Assembly (NCBI RefSeq): GCF_002261215.1
Contig: NZ_NEVS01000004.1
Span: 3,782,001 to 3,846,000, forward strand
Length of the DNA: 64,000 nt
Direction: 5' to 3'
Origin: Bordetella genomosp. 11
GTDB lineage: Bacteria; Pseudomonadota; Gammaproteobacteria; Burkholderiales; Burkholderiaceae_B
The translations under genes were made by a program, and so were the position numbers. Each line of letters opens with the position of its first letter. The stretch's first letter is position 1. Below, in pieces: positions 35,274 to 43,870 of the stretch. The notes under the pieces are model-generated. The model was not told where the DNA came from, did no database searches, and saw nothing but the letters and a program-made list of their open reading frames with translations.

Positions 35274-37505
35274 TCACGCCCGCATCAAGTCCTCGATGGT
35301 CGCGGGCAGCTCGCGCACCCGGACACCCGTGGCATGGTAAATGGCGTTGGCGATCGCGGCCGCCGTACCGGCCAGGCCGATTTCACCGACGCCGCGCGCG
35401 CCCAGCTCGTTCAACACCGGGTCGGGATAATCCAGGAAGGTCACATCGATATCCGGCGTGTCCGCATTCGACGCCACGATGTAATCCGCCAGGTTGCTGT
35501 TGATCGGCTTGCCCGTGCGCTCGTCGTACATCGTGTGCTCGAACAGCGCCATGCCCACCCCCATCACCACGGCCCCTTCGATCTGGTTGCGGGCTGCCGG
35601 CGGATTCAGGATGCGGCCCGCATCGATCACCGTCACGACCCGGCTGACGCGCAGGCGGGCGATTTCCGGCTGCCATTCGACCTCGGCGAAATGCGCGCCA
35701 TAGGAATTGATGGAGTACTTCCGCTTCAGCGGATCGTTGCCGAAGTTGCCCTCGGTTTCGCTGCCCTCGCCGGCAATGGCGCGCAGGTCGGCCGCCGCCA
35801 CGATCTGCCCGAACGGCTTGCCGCTGTCGGCGGGCTGGGTCTTCAAGTGCACCTGCCCGTTCGTAAACGCGAGCTCGTCCGGCTTGTGACCGAAAAACGC
35901 CGCGCCGTCGCCTGTGCAGGCCGTGCGCAGCATGGACTTCACCGCTGCCCGCGTAGCCTTGAACACCGCCGGAATCACCGATGACGTTACCGTTGACCCG
36001 CCAGAGACCGGTCCCGGCGGCAAGGCCGTATCGCCCAGCGCCACATCGATGCGATCGACGGGAATACCGGTTTCGGCGCTGACCAGCTGCGCCATGATGG
36101 TGTACGTGCCCGTGCCGATGTCCTGCGTCCCGCAGGCGACATGCGCCGAACCGTCCGCGCGCAGCTCCACCCGCGCATGCGTGGGCTGGCGCGCGCCCAG
36201 CCACGAGCAGCACGCCATGCCCCATCCCAGGATCCTGTCGTCGCGCCGCATGGAACCGATGCCGGGAGTACGCCGCGACCAGCCGAATTTCTCCGCGCCC
36301 TGCCGTACGGATTCGGTCAAATGCCGCGACGAAAACGGCAGGCCGTTACCCTCGTCATGGTCCGGTTCGTTCTTCAGGCGCAATTCGACGGGATCCATGT
36401 TCAGGGCCACCGCCAGCTCGTCCATCGCCGATTCCAGGGCGAAAAGGCCGGGCACCGCGCCCGGACCGCGCATCGCCGTGGGCGTGCCCATATGCCGCCG
36501 GCACAGCGCCGCCGTCACGCGCAGATTCGGCGTGCTGTACATATGCGGCGTGGCCTCGGCGCAATCCTCTTCGTAATCGTCCAGGATCGATGTCTGGTTC
36601 ACATAGTCCTGCTGCAGCGACACCAGCTTTCCCTGTGCCGTCGCGCCCAGGCGTATACGCTGCTGCGTGATGGGCCGATGGCCGACGTTCTGGAACATCA
36701 TCTGCCGCGACACGACCAGCTTGACTGGACGGTCCAGCTGCCGTGCCGCCACCGCGGCCACCATGCAGTGCGGCCAGGGCCACAGCTTTCCGCCGAAGCC
36801 CGATCCCAGGAAGTGCGTGATCACGCGTACTTTGTCCGGCGTCGTCCCCAGCGACTGCGTCATAACCGCCTTGTGGTTGTCCACCGCCTGCGATGTCTCG
36901 TAGAGGGTGTAGCTTGAACCGTCCCACACGGCGACCGTGGCATGCAGTTCGATGGGGTTGTGCGTTTCCACCGGTGTGACATAGGTATGGTCCACCTTGA
37001 CTTCGGCGGCATCGAAAGCGGACTGTGCCTGCCCGCGCTCGCTGCCCACCTTGGGCGGCGTGTCCGCGGACAAACGCGTGGCCACGTTAGGCGTGTCCTC
37101 CTTGTATCGCACCTTGACCGCCGCGGCGGCCGCCGTCGCCTGCTCGAACGTATCGGCGATGATCGCCGCGACATATTGACCGTAGTAGCGTATGACGTCG
37201 TCATGGAAGGGCGGACGTCCTTCGTCCACCTTGGCGCCCTGCACGCGGTAGAGTTTGCCGATGTTGTCCTGGTGAAGAACCAACCGGACGCCGGGCATGG
37301 CCTGGGCCGCCGACGTGTCCAGCGCCTCGATACGCCCGTTGGCGATCGTGCTGCATACCGGAACGGCGTAAAGCATGCCCGGAAAATGAAAATCGGAGGT
37401 GTACATTGCCTTGCCGCTGACCTTCAGCGGGCCATCCACGCGCGGCGTATCGCGGCCGATGATCTGCGCGGCCTGCGAGCGCGCGCCCTCTGCGACTGTG
37501 CTCAT
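35274..37505 (-). CDS. Molybdopterin-binding subunit of a xanthine-dehydrogenase-family aldehyde oxidoreductase (PaoC/YagR-like)
   Basis: 743-residue catalytic subunit. It opens IIGRDTPRVDGPLKVSGKAMYTSDF (family start, here split as IIGRDTPRVDGPLKVSG and KAMYTSDF), has GSGFGGKLWPWPHCMVAAVAA and MRGPGAVPGLFALESAMDEL Moco-contacting segments, and the catalytic glutamate E708 in ARGVGEIGLAG. Length and partner genes match E. coli PaoC of the periplasmic aldehyde oxidoreductase PaoABC, which oxidises aromatic aldehydes. AGGAG precedes the ATG. No PaoD-type cofactor-insertion chaperone is present in the window, so it must be supplied elsewhere. Confidence 0.92.
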   Translation of the reverse strand: MSTVAEGARSQAAQIIGRDTPRVDGPLKVSGKAMYTSDFHFPGMLYAVPVCSTIANGRIEALDTSAAQAMPGVRLVLHQDNIGKLYRVQGAKVDEGRPPFHDDVIRYYGQYVAAIIADTFEQATAAAAAVKVRYKEDTPNVATRLSADTPPKVGSERGQAQSAFDAAEVKVDHTYVTPVETHNPIELHATVAVWDGSSYTLYETSQAVDNHKAVMTQSLGTTPDKVRVITHFLGSGFGGKLWPWPHCMVAAVAARQLDRPVKLVVSRQMMFQNVGHRPITQQRIRLGATAQGKLVSLQQDYVNQTSILDDYEEDCAEATPHMYSTPNLRVTAALCRRHMGTPTAMRGPGAVPGLFALESAMDELAVALNMDPVELRLKNEPDHDEGNGLPFSSRHLTESVRQGAEKFGWSRRTPGIGSMRRDDRILGWGMACCSWLGARQPTHARVELRADGSAHVACGTQDIGTGTYTIMAQLVSAETGIPVDRIDVALGDTALPPGPVSGGSTVTSSVIPAVFKATRAAVKSMLRTACTGDGAAFFGHKPDELAFTNGQVHLKTQPADSGKPFGQIVAAADLRAIAGEGSETEGNFGNDPLKRKYSINSYGAHFAEVEWQPEIARLRVSRVVTVIDAGRILNPPAARNQIEGAVVMGVGMALFEHTMYDERTGKPINSNLADYIVASNADTPDIDVTFLDYPDPVLNELGARGVGEIGLAGTAAAIANAIYHATGVRVRELPATIEDLMRA

Positions 37506-37521
37506 GACTCGGACTCCTGTC

Positions 37522-38526
37522 TTAGGCGGCCTGCGTGGCCTGTTTCAGGGTATGCACCAGGCAACGCCGCGCCAGTTCGATCTTGAACGCATTCTGGCTT
37601 TGCGGGCGCGCATCTTTCAAGGCGGCATCGGCGGCGGCGCGAAAGGTTTGCTCGCCGGGCGCTTTGCCCAGCAGAACGGCTTCGGCCTCGGGGGAGCGCC
37701 ACGGTCTTGTCCCGACACCGCCCAGGGCCACGCGCGCGTGCGAGATCGTTCCCTGGCTGACCACGCACACGACGGCAGCCGATGCCAGCGCGAATTCGTA
37801 CGAGGCCCGGTCGCGCAGCTTCACATAGACCGAACGGCTGCCGGGTACCGGCGCGGGCAGCGTTACGTGCGTCACCAGGTCGCCCGGCAGCAGCACATGC
37901 TCTCGCTCCGGCGTATCGCCCGGCAGCGTATGGAAGTCGCCGATGGGCACCGCCCGCGTGCCCTGCACACCCTGTATGTGCACGGTGGCCTCCAGCGCGG
38001 CCATGGCGACGTTCATGTCCGAAGGGTTGCTGGCAATGCAGTGATCGCTGGTGCCCAGCACGGCGAGATTGCGGTTGTATCCGCCGATGGCGGCACAGCC
38101 CGAACCGGGATCACGTTTATTGCAGGCCGCCGCCGTATCGCGGAAGTACACGCAGCGCGTGCGCTGCAGCAGGTTGCCGCCGGTGGTCGCCATATTGCGC
38201 AACTGCGCCGAGGCGCCGGCAAGCAGCGCCTGGGACAACACGGCGTAATCGCGCTTGACCCTTTCGTCATTGGCCAGGTCGGCATTGCGGACCATGGCGC
38301 CGATACGCAAGCCGCCGTCGTCCGCGGCCTCGATGCGGTCCAGCGACAGGCGGCTGATGTCGATGACCTGCCCCGGGCGCTCCACGTCCAGTTTCATCAA
38401 GTCGACCAGGGTGGTGCCGCCCGCCAGAAAGCGGATATCGGCGCCCTGCTGCGCGGTACGCGCGGCGGCCCCGGCGCGCACGGCGTCCTGCACATCGGCC
38501 GCCCGTGTCAATCGGAACATTTCCAT
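37522..38526 (-). CDS. FAD-binding subunit of aldehyde oxidoreductase (PaoB/YagS-like)
   Basis: 334 residues of the CO-dehydrogenase flavoprotein type. FAD-binding motifs: RFLAGGTTLVDLMKLDVERP and SAQLRNMATTGGNLLQRTRC. An inserted cysteine-rich loop with C125, C135, C144 and C163 (TRCVYFRD, AACNKRDPGSGCAA, SDHCIASNPSD) corresponds to the extra 4Fe-4S site that distinguishes PaoB from most xanthine-dehydrogenase FAD subunits. AGGAGA precedes the ATG. It sits between the iron-sulfur and molybdenum subunit genes, in the PaoA-B-C order. Confidence 0.92.
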   Translation of the reverse strand: MEMFRLTRAADVQDAVRAGAAARTAQQGADIRFLAGGTTLVDLMKLDVERPGQVIDISRLSLDRIEAADDGGLRIGAMVRNADLANDERVKRDYAVLSQALLAGASAQLRNMATTGGNLLQRTRCVYFRDTAAACNKRDPGSGCAAIGGYNRNLAVLGTSDHCIASNPSDMNVAMAALEATVHIQGVQGTRAVPIGDFHTLPGDTPEREHVLLPGDLVTHVTLPAPVPGSRSVYVKLRDRASYEFALASAAVVCVVSQGTISHARVALGGVGTRPWRSPEAEAVLLGKAPGEQTFRAAADAALKDARPQSQNAFKIELARRCLVHTLKQATQAA

Positions 38527-38535
38527 GGCATTCTC

Positions 38536-39192
38536 CTAGGCCTTGCGGCGCACGTCCTGGATGGCGGCGACGATGTTGGGATAAGCGCCGCAGCGGCAGA
38601 TGTTGCCGCTCATGGCTTCGCGCACGGCGGCGTCGTCCGGCCCCCAGGGCTCGCGCATCATGGCGACCGCCGACATGATCTGTCCGGAGGTGCAATAGCC
38701 GCACTGGTAGCCATCGTGCTGCACGAAGGCCGCCTGCATGGGATGCAGGTGTCCGGGCTGGCCCAGTCCCTCGACGGTGGTGATGGTGTCGCCTTCATGC
38801 GCGGCGGCAAAACTAAGACAGGAATTCACGCGCCGTCCGTTGACGTGCACCGTGCACGCGCCGCATTGCCCGTGGTCGCAGCCCTTCTTCGTGCCCGTCA
38901 GTTGCAGATGTTCACGCAGGGCGTCCAGCAGCGTCGTGCGGGGATCGAGATTCACGTCATGAGTTTGACCGTTCACTGACAAGCGCATGGGAATGGCTCC
39001 TTCCGGCACGCCGGATGCGGGCGGATTTTTCAGGGATGCGTCGGCCGGGCTCGGGGCGGCGTCGGCGACGAGATGCGCCGCCGCGCTGGCCGACAATCCG
39101 GCCGCGCCGATGCCGGCCAGGAAGTTGCGCCGCGCCGGCCGGTTCAAGCCGTCGTCGCCGATGGACGGTGCGTGTGGCGTAGTTGAGGGCAT
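38536..39192 (-). CDS. Tat-exported [2Fe-2S] subunit of aldehyde oxidoreductase (PaoA/YagT-like)
   Basis: 218 residues. A twin-arginine signal (RPARRNFLAGIG, R21-R22, then a hydrophobic run) means the assembled complex is exported folded, as for E. coli PaoABC. The plant-type [2Fe-2S] site is C105, C110, C113 and C125 (KKGCDHGQCGACT, NSCLSF); the second site is C164, C167, C199 and C201 (YQCGYCTSGQ, NICRCGAYPN). The ATG at 39192 follows GGAG; the longer frame lacks an RBS. It is the first gene of the three-gene operon. Confidence 0.93.
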   Translation of the reverse strand: MPSTTPHAPSIGDDGLNRPARRNFLAGIGAAGLSASAAAHLVADAAPSPADASLKNPPASGVPEGAIPMRLSVNGQTHDVNLDPRTTLLDALREHLQLTGTKKGCDHGQCGACTVHVNGRRVNSCLSFAAAHEGDTITTVEGLGQPGHLHPMQAAFVQHDGYQCGYCTSGQIMSAVAMMREPWGPDDAAVREAMSGNICRCGAYPNIVAAIQDVRRKA

Positions 39193-39479
39193 GTCGATCT
39201 CCAGGAAGGCAGACAAAACCGCCCATGTCGGCAAGTCGCATACCTGCGCCGTCGTACAAGGCCAAAAATGTGCACCGCGCATCGCGGTTCATTGCAGTTC
39301 TATACCCCTCACATCGCGTTACCGGCACGCCGTGGGAAGAACAACTGGCGTATCGCGACGATTTATTGCAGTATTCCCCGATACCTGTCCTTATGGTGAC
39401 GTCCATTGGAATACGCCATAAAGGACCCGACACAACGTGATTGCGTACCGCGTCACTTCGACGCACAGGCCATCCCCAG

Positions 39480-41945
39480 ATGCGGGCACCCAAAACACGC
39501 TTTGTCAATGGCGCTCTCCTGCTCGCGTTCTGGTTCGGCATATGGGTGCCGCCCGTCGCCGCGGCGCTGGTGCTACCCGGCGAACCGGAGTTCGCGCTTG
39601 CCCTGCGGCCCGCTGTCGAGGCCTACGAAGACCGTACCGGGCGGCTCGATTTCGACGGAGTTCGAAGGCTCGCGATGGACGAGCCCGACGTTTTCCACAA
39701 AGTGGAAAGCCATGTCCGCACCGACCGGCACCCACATTCGGCATGGTGGCTGCGGACCGCGATAACCAATGCGTCCGATGTGACGCGTCACCTGGTGCTG
39801 GTGGCCGGACCGCCCAACCTGGAAAACGTCGATTTCTACCTGGAGCAACGCGACCGGATCCACCATGGGCGCGCGGGTACGCTTGTCCCTATCCTGGAAC
39901 AGGACGACCTGGGTCGCTTTCCTACCCTTCTGCTCGACATGGCGCCGGGCGAATCGGTGCGCATTTGGATAAAAATCAAAAGCCAGACCCCTTCCCGGCT
40001 ATATCCGATCCTGTACACCTCGCATCTTTTTTCCATGGCGGGAACCATAACAGGCGGCGCCGACGGCCTCCTGGCCGGCGCGGCCGGCGCCCTCGTCTGG
40101 TGCATGCTGATCATCGGCGTCATGGCCGGGCGCCCTCCGTTCCTGTGGATAGCGGGAATCACCGCCGCGGGTCTTACGCGCGAAGCCGCGGCTCGCGAAT
40201 ATTTGCAGCAACTGTTGTGGCCGCTGGACGCCACATGGGGCTATCGCCTGGAGCTGACACTGGACTTCGCCTACCTGGCGCTGTGCGCGCTGTTCGTCCG
40301 CAGCGCGAGCCGGCGCGAACTGGTGCCGGTGCCCGGCTCGGGCGTCTACACCGGGGTTACGGTGGCGTTGTGCGCGGGATTGCCGCTCTCCATGTTCTTC
40401 CCCGCCCATGGCGCGCTGCTATCGCTACCCGCCACCGTCGGGTTGTTCCAGGCCTTGTCCGGCGCATTCGGTGCATGCATGGTGGCCTCTGCCGTCCTGC
40501 TGGTGCGCAGGGCTCGCACGTCGCCCTCCCCGGCACTGGCGCGGCATGCGTTTCCGACTGCCGCCCTCCTATGCACCTCCGCCCTGCTCATCGTCGCCGA
40601 TGCGATGATCAGGACCACCGGCCCGCTGCTGGACACGCCGCTGGTCCCGATTTCCTTCATTCTGAGTTCCGGCTCGCCCAGCCTCGCGCTGCTGGCCATG
40701 GCCGCCACCCTTACCGCCCTGGCGCTGTGGGCCGTGCGTCAACTAGGGCCATCGCAACGGTTCCGGATGCTCGCCTTGCACCGTGTGTCTGCGCCGCCGG
40801 ATCCGGGAACGGTTTCCACGCCCCGCGTTTCCCCGGCGGGGTCCCAGCCGCCCTCCCCCGCGCCACAGTCCGCCCCTACCCCACAGCGCTTCCCTACTCC
40901 ACAGCCCGCCCCTGCGTCACCGTCCACCCCTGCGCCCCCGCCCGTTACTGCGCCATCGCCCGCCAGGGAAGCGCTGTCCGCGTCCGCCGCGACGGACGCC
41001 GAGCGCCAGGCGACCATCCTCAGCTATGTCGGGCATGACCTGCGCGCGCCGCTCGCCATCATCAGCGGCTATATCCGCCTGCTGCGGCAAGCCGCCGCGC
41101 CGGCGCAGCACGCCTATCTCGACATCATCGAGCGCAGTATCAGCCATCAATTCGGATTGATCGAAGAGGTTCTCGCCTACAGCAAGTCCGAGCTGCAACC
41201 CTTCGCCGTGCGGCCGGAAGAAACGCGCCTGCCCGGGCTGATGGAAGAACTGGCACACTTCGGAATCGCTTTGTGCACGGAGCAGCGCAACACATTCGAA
41301 TACCTGCCCGCTCCCACGTTGCCGGCCGCGGTATGGGTGGACGGCAAGCGGCTGCGGCAGGCTGTGCTGAATCTACTGAGCAATGCCTCCAAGTTCACCA
41401 CCGAAGGCATCGTGCGGCTGGATGCGCAGGTACACCGCCGCGCGGACCGCCAGGCCGATCTGCATGTAAGCGTCTTCAATGACGGGCCGCCCATCCCGGC
41501 GCGCGACCAGGCCGGGATCTTCGTCGCGTTCAAGCAGCTTCATCGGCGCGAATCCGGCACGGGCCTGGGCCTGTTCATAGTCGAACGCATCGTTCAGAGC
41601 ATGGGCGGCACCGTGCAGCTGGACAGCTCGCCGGAAAGCGGCAACCGGTTCTCGTTGACGATCCCCGTCACACTGGCCGATCCCTCCGTGGTACCTACCC
41701 GCCAGATAGGCCGGGCACCCGCGCAGGCCACGGCCACGCCGCAGTTGGAAGCGCCGCCGCTGGCCGTGCGCCTGGTGCTGTCGCGGCTCGCCCGCGACGG
41801 CGAGCTGTCCGAAATCGAAAACTGGGTTGTCGAGACGCGCGCGGTATATCCGCGATACACCGGCTTCTACGACGAGGTCGTGCGATGCGTGGAGACCTTC
41901 GATATGGAATGCCTGCAACGGCTGGCGTTGCAGGGCACGATATGA
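39480..41945 (+). CDS. 7TMR-DISM-type membrane sensor histidine kinase
   Basis: 821 residues. A signal/anchor segment is followed by an extracytoplasmic beta-rich domain (HSAWWLRTAITNASDVTRHL, ENVDFYLEQRD) of the 7TMR-DISM type and about seven membrane helices (roughly 185-425). A Pro/Ala/Thr-rich linker (about 435-500) leads to the kinase core: H519 in SYVGHDLRAPLAIISGYIRL, N-box QAVLNLLSNASKF, and GTGLGLFIVERI. A C-terminal 80-residue helical domain follows instead of a receiver. No response regulator is adjacent. The ATG at 39480 lacks a clear RBS. It is divergent from the PaoABC-like operon. Confidence 0.87.
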   Translation: MRAPKTRFVNGALLLAFWFGIWVPPVAAALVLPGEPEFALALRPAVEAYEDRTGRLDFDGVRRLAMDEPDVFHKVESHVRTDRHPHSAWWLRTAITNASDVTRHLVLVAGPPNLENVDFYLEQRDRIHHGRAGTLVPILEQDDLGRFPTLLLDMAPGESVRIWIKIKSQTPSRLYPILYTSHLFSMAGTITGGADGLLAGAAGALVWCMLIIGVMAGRPPFLWIAGITAAGLTREAAAREYLQQLLWPLDATWGYRLELTLDFAYLALCALFVRSASRRELVPVPGSGVYTGVTVALCAGLPLSMFFPAHGALLSLPATVGLFQALSGAFGACMVASAVLLVRRARTSPSPALARHAFPTAALLCTSALLIVADAMIRTTGPLLDTPLVPISFILSSGSPSLALLAMAATLTALALWAVRQLGPSQRFRMLALHRVSAPPDPGTVSTPRVSPAGSQPPSPAPQSAPTPQRFPTPQPAPASPSTPAPPPVTAPSPAREALSASAATDAERQATILSYVGHDLRAPLAIISGYIRLLRQAAAPAQHAYLDIIERSISHQFGLIEEVLAYSKSELQPFAVRPEETRLPGLMEELAHFGIALCTEQRNTFEYLPAPTLPAAVWVDGKRLRQAVLNLLSNASKFTTEGIVRLDAQVHRRADRQADLHVSVFNDGPPIPARDQAGIFVAFKQLHRRESGTGLGLFIVERIVQSMGGTVQLDSSPESGNRFSLTIPVTLADPSVVPTRQIGRAPAQATATPQLEAPPLAVRLVLSRLARDGELSEIENWVVETRAVYPRYTGFYDEVVRCVETFDMECLQRLALQGTI

Positions 41946-41963
41946 AGCGGAGGGGGCGTGCGC

Positions 41964-43469
41964 CTAGTTGTCCTCGACGAAGGTTTGTTCCCGCTTCTTG
42001 CGTATCGACGGCAGCGCGACGATCACCACCAGCGCCAGCGCGGCGGCGAGCAGGCTCGCCGAAAGAGGGCGCTGCACGAAGGTCAGGAAATCGCCTCGCG
42101 AGAGCAGCAGCGCGCGGCGGAAATTTTCTTCCATCATCGGACCGAGCACCAGGCCCAGCAGCAAGGGCGCGCCCTCGCACTTCAGCTTGGACCAGAGATA
42201 GCCGATGGCACCGAACACCGCCGTGACGAAGATATCGAAGACGTTGTAGTTCAGCGAATAGACGCCGATGGTGCAAAACACCAGGATGGCGGGGAAAAGG
42301 ACGCGATACGGCACCTTCAGCAGCTTGATCCACAGCCCCACCAGCGGCAGGTTCAGTATCACCAGCATCATGTTGCCGATCCACATCGACACGATCAGGC
42401 CCCAGAACAGGTCGGGGTGGCTGGACATCACCTGCGGTCCGGGCTGGATGTTATGGATCGTCATCGCGCCCACCATCAGCGCCATCACCGCATTGCCAGG
42501 GATGCCCAAGGTCAGCAGCGGAATGAACGAGGTCTGCGCGCCGGCGTTGTTGGCCGATTCCGGTCCCGCCAGGCCGGCCGGGTGCCCCTTGCCGAAACGC
42601 TCCGGTTCACGCGACACCTTCTTTTCCAGCGTGTAGGACGCGAATGCCGACAGCACCGCCCCGCCGCCGGGAAGAATACCCAGGCAGGATCCCAGCGCCG
42701 TGCCGCGCAGAATGGCGGGCGCCGCTTCGCGGAATTCACGCCGGCTCGGATAGAGCGACCCTACCTTGTCCGAGACCTCGACGCGCTTATCCTTCAACTC
42801 CAGGTTGCTCATGATCTCGGCGAAGCCGAACACGCCCATCGCCACGATGGCGAAGTCGATGCCGTCCTGCAGTTCCGCGATGCCGAAGTCGTAGCGCGCG
42901 ACACCGGAATTGACGTCCGTACCCACCATGCCCAGGAGCAGGCCGAGAATGATCATCGCGATGGCCTTGAGGATGGAACCGGACGCCAGCACCACGGCGC
43001 CGATCAGGCCCAGGGCCATCAAGGAGAAGTATTCGGCCGGGCCGAACTTGAACGCCACCTCCGCCAACGGTGGCGCGAAGGCGGCGATGATGGTGGTGGC
43101 GACCGTGCCGGCGAAGAAAGACCCGATGGCCGCCAATGCCAGGGCGGCCCCGCCCCGCCCGTTGCGCGCCATCTGATGCCCGTCCAGCGTGGTCACCACC
43201 GCCGATGTTTCGCCCGGCAGGTTGACCAGGATGGCCGTCGTGGAACCCCCGTACTGCGTGCCGTAGTAAATGCCCGCCAGCATGATCAGGCCGGCGATCG
43301 GCGGCAGCACGTAAGTGATGGGCAGCAGCATCGCGATGGTGGGAACCGGCCCCAGGCCGGGCAGCACGCCGACCAGGGTGCCGAGGACGCAGCCGAGCAA
43401 TGCATAGAGCAGGTTCTCCGGCGATACCGCGACCGAAAAACCCAGGGCGAGATTCTGCAGAAGATCCAC
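41964..43469 (-). CDS. Tripartite tricarboxylate transporter permease, large subunit (TctA family)
   Basis: 501-residue permease with about 11-12 membrane segments. The GTG at 43469 is chosen because AGGGAGG lies just upstream and the usual TctA N-terminus (LLQNLALGFSVAVSPENLLY) follows; the frame runs upstream only through Arg/Pro-rich sequence. Family motifs: GCVLGTLVGVLPGLGPVPTI, YYGTQYGGSTTAILVNLPGE and GILPGGGAVLSAFASYTLEK. A TctB subunit and a TctC partner are not adjacent, so it is an orphan that could work with one of the Bug proteins elsewhere. The terminal sequence ends in a charged tail. Confidence 0.93.
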   Translation of the reverse strand: MDLLQNLALGFSVAVSPENLLYALLGCVLGTLVGVLPGLGPVPTIAMLLPITYVLPPIAGLIMLAGIYYGTQYGGSTTAILVNLPGETSAVVTTLDGHQMARNGRGGAALALAAIGSFFAGTVATTIIAAFAPPLAEVAFKFGPAEYFSLMALGLIGAVVLASGSILKAIAMIILGLLLGMVGTDVNSGVARYDFGIAELQDGIDFAIVAMGVFGFAEIMSNLELKDKRVEVSDKVGSLYPSRREFREAAPAILRGTALGSCLGILPGGGAVLSAFASYTLEKKVSREPERFGKGHPAGLAGPESANNAGAQTSFIPLLTLGIPGNAVMALMVGAMTIHNIQPGPQVMSSHPDLFWGLIVSMWIGNMMLVILNLPLVGLWIKLLKVPYRVLFPAILVFCTIGVYSLNYNVFDIFVTAVFGAIGYLWSKLKCEGAPLLLGLVLGPMMEENFRRALLLSRGDFLTFVQRPLSASLLAAALALVVIVALPSIRKKREQTFVEDN

Positions 43470-43870
43470 GCTGCCTCCCTTGATTATCGATATGCGCAAC
43501 CGGCGATCAGGCCGGGCCGGGGGGCGGTCGCCCTGGACGCTGTGCGGATCTTCTGTCTCGCTGCATGCCGTCGCCGCCGAGGGGCGGGCGGGGCGCGTCA
43601 TCCCCGGCGGTAACTTCCTTTCAAAAAACAAACAACTAACTGACTTTTAACTGAACGAAATCGTAGCCCTGCGTAGCCACAGCGGAAAGCTAGGGATACC
43701 TCTGATAGGACCGATGTCCATGTACCGGGGATTAGTCCTGGATCTGGAAGGGCCTGGGTAAGCAGGTCCGATATTCCACGGTCTAGCCAGGCTGGGCGCG
43801 GAGCCTCTCCTACTCTGCCGCGGCCAAACCGGATGCCCCATCCGGTCATCCCGCCGCACGAGGTCTGCCC
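43470..43870. promoter_or_regulatory. 401-bp divergent region between tctA and the NRPS-type operon
   Basis: No protein gene is supported. On the minus strand CAGTTA occurs twice 11 bp apart near 43635-43655 (CAGTTAAAAGTCAGTTAG), in an AT-rich stretch that may be the tctA operator. Closer to the plus-strand operon are GGAC-CGAT-GTCC (43709-43720) and a perfect hairpin at 43828-43846 (ACCGGATG, CCC, CATCCGGT) ending 24 bases before the oxygenase start. The long leader suggests regulation of the operon at the RNA or DNA level, but no known riboswitch was recognised. Confidence 0.5.

Noticed and set aside
43640..43860. Leader of the NRPS operon as a known riboswitch
   Set aside because: Hairpins are present but no conserved core of a known riboswitch class could be recognised.
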